Source: Paenibacillus yonginensis
Lineage (GTDB): Bacteria > Bacillota > Bacilli > Paenibacillales > Paenibacillaceae
NCBI RefSeq assembly: GCF_001685395.1
Contig: NZ_CP014167.1
Span: forward strand, 2,795,501 to 2,859,500
Direction of reading: 5' to 3'
DNA length: 64,000 nt
Of this stretch, positions 16,744 through 26,622 are shown piece by piece (within the stretch, counting starts at the first letter, position 1; the number at the start of each line of letters is the position of its first letter). Under the pieces are notes generated by a model. The model was not told the origin of the DNA. It saw only the letters and a list, made by a program, of their open reading frames with translations, and searched no databases. Position numbers and translations under genes: made by a program.

Positions 16744-17831
16744 TAGGCAACCCTCCCGATCGCATCGAGCGCATCAATTTTGGCGACCCTGAGCGCCGAC
16801 ACTAAAGCTCCGGCCGCAGAGACAACAATCATAAGCAGCGCGGTTCCCGCCATCACGCCCGGTTCAAGCATAAACGGCATGCCCGAAGGCAGCGCGAGCG
16901 CCATCCCCCAGGTCAAAGCAAGGCCAACCGCCACGCTGACCACAGACAGCAGCACCATCTGCAGCAGAACGCTGCCTGCCAGATAGCCGGTTTTTACGCC
17001 GATTGCTTTCAGCACACCGAATTGACTTGTTTTCTGAAGGGTCATGACATAAGCGAATACCGTTAACACAAAAGCGGCGATCACAAACAAAAAGGCAATC
17101 ATCATCGTTAAAGACGCCTGTTCAGCCGAATAACCCGGAATGGCGGAGATGGCCTCTTTTTTTGTAATCAGGTCCACGTCTTTCAGTGTCGCGGCAGCGG
17201 CATCCGCCGCTTCCCGGCTGCCCTGGATGGCAATGGCGTTATAAACCGCGGCCCCGCCGTTCAGCTTGCTCCAGTCCGTCAAGTTTATATAGACAACCGG
17301 AGCATGGCTGTAAGAGGCGTCGTCGGTGAACCCGCCCACCTTCCAGGATAAGCCGCTGCTTTGATCCTTGATCAAGCTGCCCAGCTTGACGCCAGCTTCC
17401 TTGAGCCTGCTGTCCGCCAGCACTTCTCCTTCTTCTGCTGCGCGGAGCGGCGTTCCCTCAACAGCCTCTGGCGCCAGCAGACCGTCCGGATCGATTCCGA
17501 AGATGGCAATATCCGTCTTGACGATGCCCCCGTCAACCGTGATCGTCCCCATGCGGACGCCCAGTGAAGCGGCATGCTCCTGTCCAATCGCCGCCTGGGC
17601 CTGCCGGATCGAAGACGAATCCAGCTGCGAACGGCTGAACCGGTTATCCGAATTTTGTTGAAGCAGCAAATAGCGGGCAGGCATATTTTCCACGGAAGAA
17701 GCGTTGGCGTAAGCCAGCCCCCGGGCCAAACCCGTTACAAATAAAACTAGAAAGGTGACCAGCAGCATAATAACCAGCAGCAGCACGTAACGCGCTTTAG
17801 CATGCCGGATTTCCCTGATCGCTAAAAACAT
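16743..17831 (-). CDS. ABC transporter permease (FtsX/MacB-like)
   Basis: This 362-residue protein has one helix at residues 14-37, a large extracellular domain (about 40-240) and three C-terminal helices (about 245-355). That is the single-FtsX-unit topology. The C-terminal end is ALRVAKIDALDAIGRV, typical of the family's coupling helix region. It is placed 77 nt after the sensor kinase and overlaps the ATPase by one base. It most likely forms a homodimer with two ATPase subunits. The substrate cannot be read from the sequence. The context of a two-component system suggests envelope stress or drug response. Confidence 0.9.
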   Translation of the reverse strand: MFLAIREIRHAKARYVLLLVIMLLVTFLVLFVTGLARGLAYANASSVENMPARYLLLQQNSDNRFSRSQLDSSSIRQAQAAIGQEHAASLGVRMGTITVDGGIVKTDIAIFGIDPDGLLAPEAVEGTPLRAAEEGEVLADSRLKEAGVKLGSLIKDQSSGLSWKVGGFTDDASYSHAPVVYINLTDWSKLNGGAAVYNAIAIQGSREAADAAAATLKDVDLITKKEAISAIPGYSAEQASLTMMIAFLFVIAAFVLTVFAYVMTLQKTSQFGVLKAIGVKTGYLAGSVLLQMVLLSVVSVAVGLALTWGMALALPSGMPFMLEPGVMAGTALLMIVVSAAGALVSALRVAKIDALDAIGRVA

Positions 17832-17907
17832 ATCGGTTCCACTCCCTGCCTGGCGTATCTAATTTACGAGCCCAGTATAGGGAGCCTGTATGAACGGAAT
17901 ATGAATT

Positions 17908-19329
17908 TCAGTTTACAAATGCGGGGAGCGATACCGTAAAGGTGCTGCCTTCCCCAACGGTGCTCTCCACTTCGATCGTGCCTTTATGAAGGGTGATGAT
18001 TTTACGGACGATGGAAAGCCCCAAACCAGTTCCGCTTGACGTACGTTCTCTTGATTTATCCGTTTTATAAAACCGGTCGAACACCAGCGGCAGCTCCTCG
18101 GCTGCGATGCCTTCCCCGGAATCCGTTACCGCAACCTTGCACCATTCGCCTTCTTTCCAGGCCCGGACTTTGATCGTTCCGCCGCTCGGCGTAAACTTCA
18201 CCGCATTCGCCAGCAGGTTCATCCAGACCTGGTACAGCAGTCCGCCGTTGCCGGCAGCCGTCAGCTCCGGCATGTTAAGCAGCAGCGCAATCTCCTTCTC
18301 GGCCAGCGGATATTCCAGCACCTGGGCAGCCTGTCTCAGCTGCTCCCGCAAAAGGACTGGTTCCGCCGCAAAACCTTCCGCCTGTTTGTCATCCAGCATG
18401 GACAAGGTCAGCAGCTGTTTGCTCAGGGAGGCTAAACGCCGGGTTTCCTGCTCGATGATGCTTAAATAATGCTCCTGTTCCTCCGGCGAGGACCCCTGCT
18501 TCCTTAGGGCTGCCGCAAATCCCTGAATGGAAGCCAGCGGAGACTGGATTTCATGCGAAACATTGGACACAAATTCTTTGCGCGACTGGTCGGAGCGCTG
18601 AATCTCCCGGCTCATTCTTTCAAAATGGGTGGCGAGCTGCCCGATTTCATCGCGGCGTCTGGTGTGCAGCTTGATGTCGTATCTTCCGCTCGCGATCGCT
18701 TTGGTTGCCTCCGTCAGCCGGGTGACTGGACGAACGACATGTCCCGTCGCGATCAGAAACAGCAGGATGCTGAACAGGACCGTAAACAGGAGAATCATCG
18801 CAAAAAAGCTCCGCAGCTCGCCGAACTGGGCTTTTGTATCAGGCCGCATAAACAGCGCGTAATTCTGGCCGCCGATCATAACCTTGGCGCCTACCGTGTT
18901 GGTGAGCCTGTTCTCGAAGAACCCGGTAATCAGCGGTCCGCCGGGGAAGTTGGCCACCCCGTGATAGGCTTGTCCGGCCAAAACCGACTTCACCTGCTGC
19001 TCTTTGAGATCGGTGACCCGGAATTTCCCTCCGTAGTAACGGTCCTTTCCGGTACCGTTCGTCAAATACAGCTCGTAACCCAGCGCTCCCACGCTCTGCA
19101 GGTATTTGTCCGCGTCAGACGTTATGCCCGGCCCAGGCGAACCCGCCGTGTCCGCAGCCTCCTGCTCCAGAAACAAGCGGACCTGATCCAGCATGCGGGA
19201 AAGCTTGGCGTCGTTGAAAGGCTTCAATTTGGCATGATAATAAATGTTGGATACCAAAAAACCGCACAGGCTGCTGACGATAATGGTAGACAGCGTGACC
19301 ATACAGATGCGTAGGTATAAAGATTTCAT
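17908..19329 (-). CDS. sensor histidine kinase
   Basis: A 473-residue membrane kinase. Helix 1 is at about 8-28, an extracellular sensor covers about 30-172, helix 2 is at about 174-195 and a HAMP domain at about 197-248. HisKA follows, with phospho-acceptor H259 in SNVSHEIQSPL. The C-terminal ATPase domain has N (LLANAVKF), G1 (DSGEGIA) and G2 (GTGLGLSI) boxes. It is encoded after its response regulator with a 122-nt gap that contains a small GGGGCA/TGCCCC hairpin (19357-19372). It probably senses an envelope signal and controls the linked ABC exporter. Confidence 0.94.
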   Translation of the reverse strand: MKSLYLRICMVTLSTIIVSSLCGFLVSNIYYHAKLKPFNDAKLSRMLDQVRLFLEQEAADTAGSPGPGITSDADKYLQSVGALGYELYLTNGTGKDRYYGGKFRVTDLKEQQVKSVLAGQAYHGVANFPGGPLITGFFENRLTNTVGAKVMIGGQNYALFMRPDTKAQFGELRSFFAMILLFTVLFSILLFLIATGHVVRPVTRLTEATKAIASGRYDIKLHTRRRDEIGQLATHFERMSREIQRSDQSRKEFVSNVSHEIQSPLASIQGFAAALRKQGSSPEEQEHYLSIIEQETRRLASLSKQLLTLSMLDDKQAEGFAAEPVLLREQLRQAAQVLEYPLAEKEIALLLNMPELTAAGNGGLLYQVWMNLLANAVKFTPSGGTIKVRAWKEGEWCKVAVTDSGEGIAAEELPLVFDRFYKTDKSRERTSSGTGLGLSIVRKIITLHKGTIEVESTVGEGSTFTVSLPAFVN

Positions 19330-19451
19330 TGGCCTCCAGCTCCAATCTTTAGATCTGCGGGGCAGTTTTGCCCCAATAACATAAGCAGGGCATTCCGCCC
19401 TGTTCGTTCAGCCATTTACCCGGGAGCATTCTGAAGGAGAAATTCGGACAA

Positions 19452-20144
19452 TCAATCCGGATTTCTGTTCCCTTCGGAAACCTCCAGCTTGTAACCAAGC
19501 CCTCGGACCGTCTGAATGTGAAAGATAGACTCATAATCCGCAAAACGCTGGCGCAGCCGTTTCACATGAACGTCCACCGTCCGCTCATCGCCTGCGTAAT
19601 CGCCGCCCCAAACCAAGCGGATCAGCTCATCCCTTCCAAATAACCGTCCGACAAATTGGGCCAGCTGGGCAAGCAGTTCGAATTCCTTGCGCGGCAGCAG
19701 CATAACCGCGTCCCCGTCCCGGATTTCGTAGTTTCTCCGGTCGATCATCAGCGGCCCCAGCCTGATGCGTTCTTTCGACGCAAGCGAATAACGCCGGAAC
19801 AACGCCTGGATGCGGAACAGCAGCTCCTCCGGCTCAAAAGGCTTGGTTACATAATCATCCGTACCCTGACGGTAGCCTTGCTCTTTGTCCGCCAGCTGCT
19901 CCCGAGCCGTCAGCAGAATGACCGGAATATCGTAGTGCTCCCGGATATGGCCGCACAATTCAAGTCCATCCACTTTGGGCATCATGACGTCAACAACGGC
20001 CAGATCGAGGCCCTCGGCCGCCAGCTTGTCCATAGCCTCCTGTCCGTCTTTGGCTTCAACCACGCTGTAGCCTTCCGCGGTCAGAAAATGCCTCAGCAGG
20101 GTACGAATGTGCGCATCGTCGTCCGCGATCAGAAGTTTTTTCAT
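19452..20144 (-). CDS. OmpR-family response regulator
   Basis: A two-domain regulator of 230 residues. The receiver domain has acidic residues near 8-10, phospho-acceptor D52 (VVDVMMPK) and the conserved lysine in VTKPF. The C-terminal winged helix contains LVWGGDYAGDERTVDVHVKR. ATG at 20144 and GTG at 20147 are both possible; I take ATG, with GGGAG 8 nt upstream. It is the first gene of the operon with the sensor kinase and ABC exporter. The nearest upstream feature is the terminator of the giant protease. Confidence 0.94.
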   Translation of the reverse strand: MKKLLIADDDAHIRTLLRHFLTAEGYSVVEAKDGQEAMDKLAAEGLDLAVVDVMMPKVDGLELCGHIREHYDIPVILLTAREQLADKEQGYRQGTDDYVTKPFEPEELLFRIQALFRRYSLASKERIRLGPLMIDRRNYEIRDGDAVMLLPRKEFELLAQLAQFVGRLFGRDELIRLVWGGDYAGDERTVDVHVKRLRQRFADYESIFHIQTVRGLGYKLEVSEGNRNPD

Positions 20145-20213
20145 CACAGGTTCTCCCTTTCCTTCACCGCTTGTCGTTCCTTGTTAAAATTCAGTTTGAG
20201 TATAACACATGGC

Positions 20214-20255
20214 CAAAAAAAGCACCTGCTCAGGCCGAAACCTGAACAGGCGCTT
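20214..20255 (-). terminator. terminator of the giant protease gene
   Basis: A near-perfect 14-bp stem (20221-20234 with 20241-20254; AGCRCCTGYTCAGG-like arms) is followed on the minus strand by seven T. It lies 34 nt past the stop. Confidence 0.9.
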
Positions 20256-20288
20256 CTTCCGAAAAACATCACGGAAACGCAATCCGTG

Positions 20289-23200
20289 TTATCGAATCAC
20301 AATCACATGCTCCGCTGTCGCTTTCGCCCCTTTGTCGTCCGTAACGGTAAGTTTTACCGTGTAAGAGGCAGGATGGCTGAATTTATGGGAGGCGAACTGC
20401 TTGGTCGCGGTATTGCCATCGCCGAAGTCCCATTCGTATTTGACGATCCTGCCGTCCGGATCGGTGGAGCCTGCGGCGCTAAACGTGATTTTTTCTTTCT
20501 TTGCGCCATGATCCGGCGCATCAATTACCGCAACCGGCGGTTGGTTGGCTGGAGGAGTCGGATCTCCGGGATTGTCAGGATTTCCGGGAGTTCCTGGGTC
20601 ATCTGGATTTTCGGGATCCCCCGGTTCACCGGGATTCCCGCCGCCATTATCGCCCCCATTCCCATCTCCGCCTTCCGGCTGGCCTACATAAAGTTTGCCA
20701 GGAGCTTCGGCTTCGACTTCATTGCCTGCGGCATCAGCCGCCGTGATGACGATTACGCCGCCGTCCAGCTTCAGGGAAGCAGGCGTTGAATAAGTGCCTA
20801 CATAATGCCCCGGTTCGGTTTCCGTCATGGCCACGCCGCTGCGGGCAAAGGTGCTCATAGGCAGCGGAAGCTCGATCCGGAAGGAAGCCGTCAAGCCAGG
20901 CGCGCTGTCAAACGAGACGGTCACCGGCTCGCCGGAAGCGATGTGCACGTCTTGCGAAGGCTCAAGGTTGGTCAGCTCCGGCAGAGCTGTGCTGACATGA
21001 ACGGTGCGTACCTCCGTCGTTTCGTTGCCGGCCAAATCCCGGGCCGTAACGGTAATCGTATTATCTCCTTCTTCCACGATAAGTTTAGAGGTAAAGCTGC
21101 CGTCGCTGTTCGGCTCTACCGGCTGTCCGTTCACGAGCAAAACGTCAAAGTTCTCATCGGACGTCGTGCCGGTAACCGTCACGACCTCGCCGTTCATCAC
21201 CGTGCCTTCTGCTGGCGTGGTGACGACCAGCTCAGGCGCTGTCTGATCCAGCGTGATCACGACCGGTTCCGAACGGTCGGTTGCTTTCCCGTTCACCTCG
21301 GCTTCTGCGGTTAAGGTGTTGCTGCCAGGATGCAGCGTAACGGGAACACTGAAGGTTTTGTTTTCAATAACACCGGTTCCTGCCGCCGTATCGTCATTGT
21401 AGATCGTAATCTCGGAGCCTTCTGCAGTAGAAGTCCCGGTAACGGTCAAATCGGACACGTTGGTGTAAGAAGCGGGCGCCGGCGTCAAAATAACAGGCGC
21501 ATTAACCGCGTATTTAACTTCGGCCCGGACCATAAAGTTGCCTTCTACGGCGGATGGAGCCCAAACACCGCTCACCTGTTCCCAGGCGCGACCGGTCGCT
21601 TCCGTATCTTCATCCGTAGCAAGTGCCGGTGAAGCCGTGCCGGCATTAGGCTGAATATACACGATGTAGAAGCCGCCTTGAACCGTAACCGGCTGCGGCA
21701 GCTCTACCTCCGTCCACTGCGTTTCGTCCCGCAGGGCCGTCGCATCGAATGGGCCGGCTACCAGATTGCCGGGGGCACCGTCAGCACCGGTTGCATCATA
21801 CACGGCATATTGGAAAGCCGTGCCGCCCGGAGACGGGAACTCCGAACCCCAGAAGGTGAGCCGTGCGCCGGTTATCATTGCCGCTTCGGAATCCGGTGTA
21901 AAGCGGATGCCCCAAGCATTGCCGCCGGCGTTAAACGCCCAGGCGTTCTCCGCAGTTCCGTCGTCATAGGCCAGCTCGCCTTCAATGCCGACAAACGGCT
22001 TCAGGCTTACCGCAACCTGGGTGCTGTCATTCCCGGCGACGGTGACCGTTTCGGTTGCGGAGTAATAATCGCCCGCTTGTACCAGCAGGCTGTAGGTTCC
22101 TTCAAGCAATGTCAAAGTAAAGCTGCCGTCTTCGGCGGTTTGCGCCGGGGCTACTTTTGTATCCTCCACGGCCAGCACCCGGGCATTTGCAATCGGCTCG
22201 CCCGTGCGTTCATCCGTGACCACGCCATGCACCACTCCTCTAGGGATCGGCTCCAGGCTGAAATTGACTTTGGCGGTTTCGCCGTCCGCAATGGTCACCG
22301 GTTTGGTTTGCGGGAAATAACCGTAGGCTTCCGCCTTCAGGTTATAATCGCCCGCTATATGCGTCAGGCTGTATTTGCCTGAGGCCGGATCCGTATTTAC
22401 CGATCGGCTGGTTTCAAGAACCGTAACGGTTGCGCTGGTCGGCAGGCTTTGAATGCCGATATCCGCGGCTCCGCCTTCAGGCCGGGCCGAAACACCTGAT
22501 GAAACCGCAGGTTCAGCATGGGCAGCGGATTTTGCCTGCTGCTCAAAGGTTTTCTGATCCGTTACCGTCCGCTTGAACAACGGTTCTACGGAAGGATTTT
22601 TAGCCGATTCCGGTTTCGCTTCGACCGTCCGGTTCCGGGAAGCAGCCCCTTCAGGCGGGGACACCGCCAGAATGCGGAGATCGTCCACATACCAGCCCGG
22701 GAAAGTCACGCTGCCATCCGAAGTAAGCCGGAAGCGGATCTGAATGCTGGAACCGGCGTATTCCGTCAAATCGGAGATCACAGGTGTCCAATGCGTGCCG
22801 TCGTTCGCTCCGGTGAAGCTGGTCAGCTCGTTCCAGGTGGCTCCGCCGTCGCGGGTAATTTCCACGCTGGCATTATCGTAACCGGCCTCTACCGCATACC
22901 AGTTGTTAAACAGCAGAACAGCTTCAGGAACGTTGGTCAAATCAATAACCGGCGAATAAAGAGAAGCGTCTGCGCCGTTTTCATAACTCCCGTCGAGGTC
23001 CGTTCCCCATACATTCGGCGGAGAAGCGGCTGCCTGCAGTTGAGGAACGTTTGGCGTTCCCCGCTCCCACTCATCCTGCGTTCCGGAATGCGTCCAGCCG
23101 TTATCGCTGTCCGAATCGAAGGAATCGCTATAGACGACCTCAGGGGCATGAATGTCCAAGGAAACTTCATTTGAGTCCGGTCCCGTATTGCCGCTGTAAT

Positions 23201-26024
23201 CAACGGCTGCCACTTTGTAATAATAGGTGGCGTCCGTCGCCGATAAAGTATCCATATAACCCGGCTCCTGCGAGGTGCCGATCTCTTCATAACTTGCGTT
23301 ATCGTTCTCGGAACGATAAATCTTGAACTGTTTAAGGTCCTCATCCTGCGGAGCGGTCCAGGTCAAGCTTACATTCCCCAGAATGTCCGCCGATGCGGTC
23401 AAAGCGGTTGGCGCCGAAGGAGGCGTTTGATCGAGATCCTCCACTTTAAAATCATCGATATACCAGCCGGCCGCCTGGCCGCCGCCATCGCTAACAAGGT
23501 CAAACAAAACCGAAACGGTTTCGCCCTTGTACGGCGTAAGGTCCAGGTACTGCGTTTTCCAGCCGCCGCTTTGGCCGTCGAACCGGTTCACCGGCACGAA
23601 TTCATTCCCGGTGCTTTCGGAGGCCAAATACACGGTGCCGGAATCGAAATTATCCTCGATGTCATACCATTGCTTGAACGAGACAAGCGCTCCGCTCTCG
23701 CTGTCGGTAAGATCAATTGGAGGAGCGAGCAGATACGAATTGGAGCCCGCCGCATAGGTGCCTGTCAGGTTGGTAGCAAACACCTTGTCTCCGGAAGCCG
23801 CCGATCCGGGACCGCTGACCGGTGTTCCCCACTCCCAAGGTTTCCCTGCACCGCCTGTCGAGAAGCCGACAAAGCCGTTTTCAAAATCCTCCACATAACC
23901 CGCTTTGACGCCGCTGCTGACTTCCACCGGATAAACCTCCGAATCATATCCGTTGTTGCCGTAATCATTGACGCGGATATAATATTCAAGTCCTGCAGGC
24001 TGCACGAGGAAAGAAGGAATGGACGCGGCGTAAACGCCGTCTTTGTAGTCTCCGGAAACCAGTTCTGCCGGGATATACACATAATTAGACATTCCTTTGG
24101 TTTTGGCGTAAACATCCACGTTCAGGATGCTGACGTCATCCGTCGCATGAATCGTGACCGGAAGATCGGAACCGACAAACGCAGCCGTTACAGGCGTATG
24201 TTCGATCACAGGCTCTTCCGTATCGTCCCCGCCCGTGCTCACTTTCCCGGAAACGGAGCCTATGCCCTCCAGGACGGAGCCGACGGCGTCAAGCGCATTT
24301 ACAATGCCGTGTCCGTACCCGTTATTCGGAGAAGTCGGGAATTGGCCGTCGGTTCTTGGCACCGCCGTATCCATCAGAATGTTCTCCAGGTCATCCACCG
24401 TTAAAGAATGGTTGGCCTGCAGCAGCAAGGCCGCAATGGCCGTCGTGTGAGGACCTGCCATGGAGGTCCCGTTCCAGCCCCCTTCATATCCGCCAGGGAC
24501 GGAAGAACGGATGTTGACGCCAGGCGCGGAAACCTCCGGTTTGACTTCGCCGTATGGCGAAGGCCCCTGCAGCGAGAAATCCGCAAGCTGGTCATTGATA
24601 TCCGTTGCTCCGGTAGCGAAAGCTTCCGGATAGTTGGCCGGATTCGCTACGGAGCCCGGACCGCCGGGATTGGTTAAGGTCGTGTTGCCGGCAGAGAACT
24701 CCGGAAAAATCTGGGCGTCCCGCCAAGCCTGAACCGTCGGCCGGAACCATTCATCCAGCCCGGGGCCGCCTCCCCAAGAGTTGTTCACCACGTCCGGAGC
24801 CAGCTCCGGATGCAGGTTGCCTTCATCGTCCACCGGAGCCATCAGCCACTGGGCTCCGTCCAAAATGATGCTGTCCGTCGTATCCGGATTAAAAATCCGC
24901 ACAGCGATCCACTTGGCTCCCGGCGCTACGCCGATTTTGTTGGTGCCGTTTTCCTCGGAGCCCACCATAGTTCCCATCGTATGAGTGCCGTGTCCTTCGT
25001 TGTCATTCGGCAGCGGATCCCCGCTGAAGGCGTCATACCAGCTCAGCTCAGGGTGAACAATATTGCCGTTCGCGTCCAGGCCGCGCCACTTTCGTTCCAG
25101 CGCCGGGTGCGTATAGTCGACTCCCGTATCGAGACTCGCCACCACGATGCCGGTGCCATCGATGCCTTTGGCCCATACCTCCGGAGCGTTCACGCGCTCA
25201 ATGTTCCATTCTACGTTAGGGTCATCCGCGGTCGGCGATTTGCCGCCGCCGCTTTGTGAAGTTTTGGTATCTTGTCCTGTTTGAACGCCAAGCGAAATTC
25301 CGCTGGACGATCCAGGTTTCGAGGTGCCCGGAGCAGGAGCGGCCGGGGCTGAGGGAGCCGCAGGCGCTGCGCCGTTTTTCCCGCCTGCGCTCCCTTTATC
25401 CTTGTCCGCCGCTGCGCCTGATTGGAGAGCGCTGCCGCTTGGCGTCTGCACGGTGGCCGCCGGTTTTTCAAGGGTTGGCGTCACCGTCGTATCCTGCAAA
25501 TACCGGGTTTCATCCGGCAGGATTTTGTCTACTTCGCCCCGTTTGGCGATGGCCTCCATCACTTCCTTGGTGCTGGTGACGGCAAGCGCGTTCACAATAA
25601 AGTAGCTTTTATAAGTTTTGACCTTTCCTGCTTCCTTGGCATCATCTAAATATTGTTCAAGGGAAAATTGCGTTTGCGAAGCGGTTGCGCGGAGGGAGCT
25701 GACGACGGCCGAACGGGCCGACAGCTTGGCTGCGGATGGGGTCGCCTTCTGCAAGGAAGCTTTCTGCAGCGCCTGGCGGGATACCGAGGTCGTGTCCGTC
25801 TGCTCCTTCATTTTCACCAGATAGGTGACATATTCCGATTGATCAAATTGTTTGTTGAGTTTGGGGTCCACTTTCACGGCCAACGTTTCTACATGGGTGT
25901 TTCTCAAGCTGAAATAGTCAGCAGATTTTGCGCTTGCCGGATTAAAGGGCGTGATAAGCGAAAATGTTAGCAGCATCGTCATTCCGATCGAAAAATGCTT
26001 GTTCAACCTGTTTCGATTAACCAA
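20289..26024 (-). CDS. giant secreted subtilisin-like serine protease, multidomain (bacillopeptidase F-like)
   Basis: The 1911-residue extracellular protein begins with a signal peptide (residues 1-33, FNPASAKS). An inhibitor-like propeptide follows (about 45-180), then a low-complexity Ala/Pro/Gly/Ser linker (about 185-265). The S8 catalytic domain has D299 (ASLDTGVDYTHP), H345 (GHGTHTMG) and S521 (GTSMAGPH). Downstream are two MAM-like or immune-inhibitor-like jelly-roll segments around a fibronectin III domain. Carboxypeptidase-regulatory-like repeats, Ig-like domains (LTVTGTSTAEGS; VTVTGTTSDENF), a Pro/Gly/Asp/Asn linker and a C-terminal PKD domain (YEWDFGDGN) complete it. There is no LPXTG or S-layer motif. 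The start is TTG at 26024 with AAAGGAG upstream; a stop in frame lies directly before it. It overlaps a possible leader peptide. Confidence 0.93.
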   Translation of the reverse strand: MVNRNRLNKHFSIGMTMLLTFSLITPFNPASAKSADYFSLRNTHVETLAVKVDPKLNKQFDQSEYVTYLVKMKEQTDTTSVSRQALQKASLQKATPSAAKLSARSAVVSSLRATASQTQFSLEQYLDDAKEAGKVKTYKSYFIVNALAVTSTKEVMEAIAKRGEVDKILPDETRYLQDTTVTPTLEKPAATVQTPSGSALQSGAAADKDKGSAGGKNGAAPAAPSAPAAPAPGTSKPGSSSGISLGVQTGQDTKTSQSGGGKSPTADDPNVEWNIERVNAPEVWAKGIDGTGIVVASLDTGVDYTHPALERKWRGLDANGNIVHPELSWYDAFSGDPLPNDNEGHGTHTMGTMVGSEENGTNKIGVAPGAKWIAVRIFNPDTTDSIILDGAQWLMAPVDDEGNLHPELAPDVVNNSWGGGPGLDEWFRPTVQAWRDAQIFPEFSAGNTTLTNPGGPGSVANPANYPEAFATGATDINDQLADFSLQGPSPYGEVKPEVSAPGVNIRSSVPGGYEGGWNGTSMAGPHTTAIAALLLQANHSLTVDDLENILMDTAVPRTDGQFPTSPNNGYGHGIVNALDAVGSVLEGIGSVSGKVSTGGDDTEEPVIEHTPVTAAFVGSDLPVTIHATDDVSILNVDVYAKTKGMSNYVYIPAELVSGDYKDGVYAASIPSFLVQPAGLEYYIRVNDYGNNGYDSEVYPVEVSSGVKAGYVEDFENGFVGFSTGGAGKPWEWGTPVSGPGSAASGDKVFATNLTGTYAAGSNSYLLAPPIDLTDSESGALVSFKQWYDIEDNFDSGTVYLASESTGNEFVPVNRFDGQSGGWKTQYLDLTPYKGETVSVLFDLVSDGGGQAAGWYIDDFKVEDLDQTPPSAPTALTASADILGNVSLTWTAPQDEDLKQFKIYRSENDNASYEEIGTSQEPGYMDTLSATDATYYYKVAAVDYSGNTGPDSNEVSLDIHAPEVVYSDSFDSDSDNGWTHSGTQDEWERGTPNVPQLQAAASPPNVWGTDLDGSYENGADASLYSPVIDLTNVPEAVLLFNNWYAVEAGYDNASVEITRDGGATWNELTSFTGANDGTHWTPVISDLTEYAGSSIQIRFRLTSDGSVTFPGWYVDDLRILAVSPPEGAASRNRTVEAKPESAKNPSVEPLFKRTVTDQKTFEQQAKSAAHAEPAVSSGVSARPEGGAADIGIQSLPTSATVTVLETSRSVNTDPASGKYSLTHIAGDYNLKAEAYGYFPQTKPVTIADGETAKVNFSLEPIPRGVVHGVVTDERTGEPIANARVLAVEDTKVAPAQTAEDGSFTLTLLEGTYSLLVQAGDYYSATETVTVAGNDSTQVAVSLKPFVGIEGELAYDDGTAENAWAFNAGGNAWGIRFTPDSEAAMITGARLTFWGSEFPSPGGTAFQYAVYDATGADGAPGNLVAGPFDATALRDETQWTEVELPQPVTVQGGFYIVYIQPNAGTASPALATDEDTEATGRAWEQVSGVWAPSAVEGNFMVRAEVKYAVNAPVILTPAPASYTNVSDLTVTGTSTAEGSEITIYNDDTAAGTGVIENKTFSVPVTLHPGSNTLTAEAEVNGKATDRSEPVVITLDQTAPELVVTTPAEGTVMNGEVVTVTGTTSDENFDVLLVNGQPVEPNSDGSFTSKLIVEEGDNTITVTARDLAGNETTEVRTVHVSTALPELTNLEPSQDVHIASGEPVTVSFDSAPGLTASFRIELPLPMSTFARSGVAMTETEPGHYVGTYSTPASLKLDGGVIVITAADAAGNEVEAEAPGKLYVGQPEGGDGNGGDNGGGNPGEPGDPENPDDPGTPGNPDNPGDPTPPANQPPVAVIDAPDHGAKKEKITFSAAGSTDPDGRIVKYEWDFGDGNTATKQFASHKFSHPASYTVKLTVTDDKGAKATAEHVIVIR

Positions 26025-26095
26025 ACTTCACCGCTCCTTTTACTTGGAATTAAGATTGTACCCTGAACCTTTGCCAAAGTGCCTTTAAGAAGCAT
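26003..26095 (-). CDS. possible 30-residue leader peptide overlapping the protease start
   Basis: On the minus strand a perfect anti-16S match, AAAGGAGGTG (26096-26105), is followed directly by ATG. The 30-codon frame begins MLLKGTLAKVQG, runs through the protease ribosome site and TTG start, and stops at TGA 26003-26005, 22 nt inside the protease gene. That layout suits translational coupling. The spacing between the SD and the ATG is zero, which argues against efficient initiation. It may be chance. Confidence 0.3.
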   Translation of the reverse strand: MLLKGTLAKVQGTILIPSKRSGEVWLIETG

Positions 26096-26105
26096 CACCT
26101 CCTTT

Positions 26106-26548
26106 CAGAGAAACTTCGTACTTACCGGTCATAGAGCTTATCCAGCAAAAATATGGAGTTAGTCATGAAGGAAAAAGTTAAAACTAAGGTTAGGAGCCGA
26201 ATCCGAAAAATCCGTTATTTCTTTGATCAGGAGAAGTCTCGACAGGAGCAAATCGTAGGAGTGAGGTCAAGAGGTACATATCCCCTTGCAGACTGGTTCA
26301 TCTGTCGGGTTATGTAGGGAAAAGACGATTATGGATTTCGATTAAGGACAGTATAATTACATAAAAATGGAAGTACAAGCCTCTACTTTGGTAAATATCT
26401 GTATTTTTTACATTTTGATTCATTAGTCCCGGTTCGGAATATGACTGAAGTTGCTAGTGAATTGACCAACGGTAAGACCATTTCCCCGGGCTGATTCTTT
26501 GTTCCCATGACAACATGTGTCAGAAAAAGAAAAAGAGCCGCACTTCTT
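26106..26548. other. intergenic region, no confident gene
   Basis: It must contain the protease promoter. One plus-strand frame of 50 codons (26165-26317, MKEKVKTKVRSRIRK at its start, GGAG 6 nt upstream) is open but has no known relatives that I recognise. I do not count it as a gene. No hairpin or repeat stands out. Confidence 0.3.
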
Positions 26549-26600
26549 TTGACAAATTGGCTGTTTTTAACATACAATGTATATGAGCATATGTTCATAT
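26549..26600 (+). promoter_or_regulatory. promoter and ArsR/SmtB-type operator of the metal-efflux operon
   Basis: TTGACA (26549-26554) and TACAAT (26573-26578) are 18 nt apart. Directly downstream lies the imperfect palindrome ATATGAGCATATGTTCATAT (26581-26600), which fits the 12-2-12 operators of CzrA/SmtB repressors. Binding there would block transcription until metal is bound. Confidence 0.8.
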
Positions 26601-26622
26601 ATGATATGGAAGCGGTGAGAAC

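Noticed and set aside
26091-26106. Plus-strand CATCACCTCCTTTC resembling the 16S rRNA 3' end
   Set aside because: Only about 12 nt match and no rRNA sequence flanks it; it is the complement of a strong ribosome site.
26165-26317. 50-codon plus-strand frame with weak GGAG site
   Set aside because: Basic composition and a plausible site, but no family resemblance and no terminator. Too weak to call.
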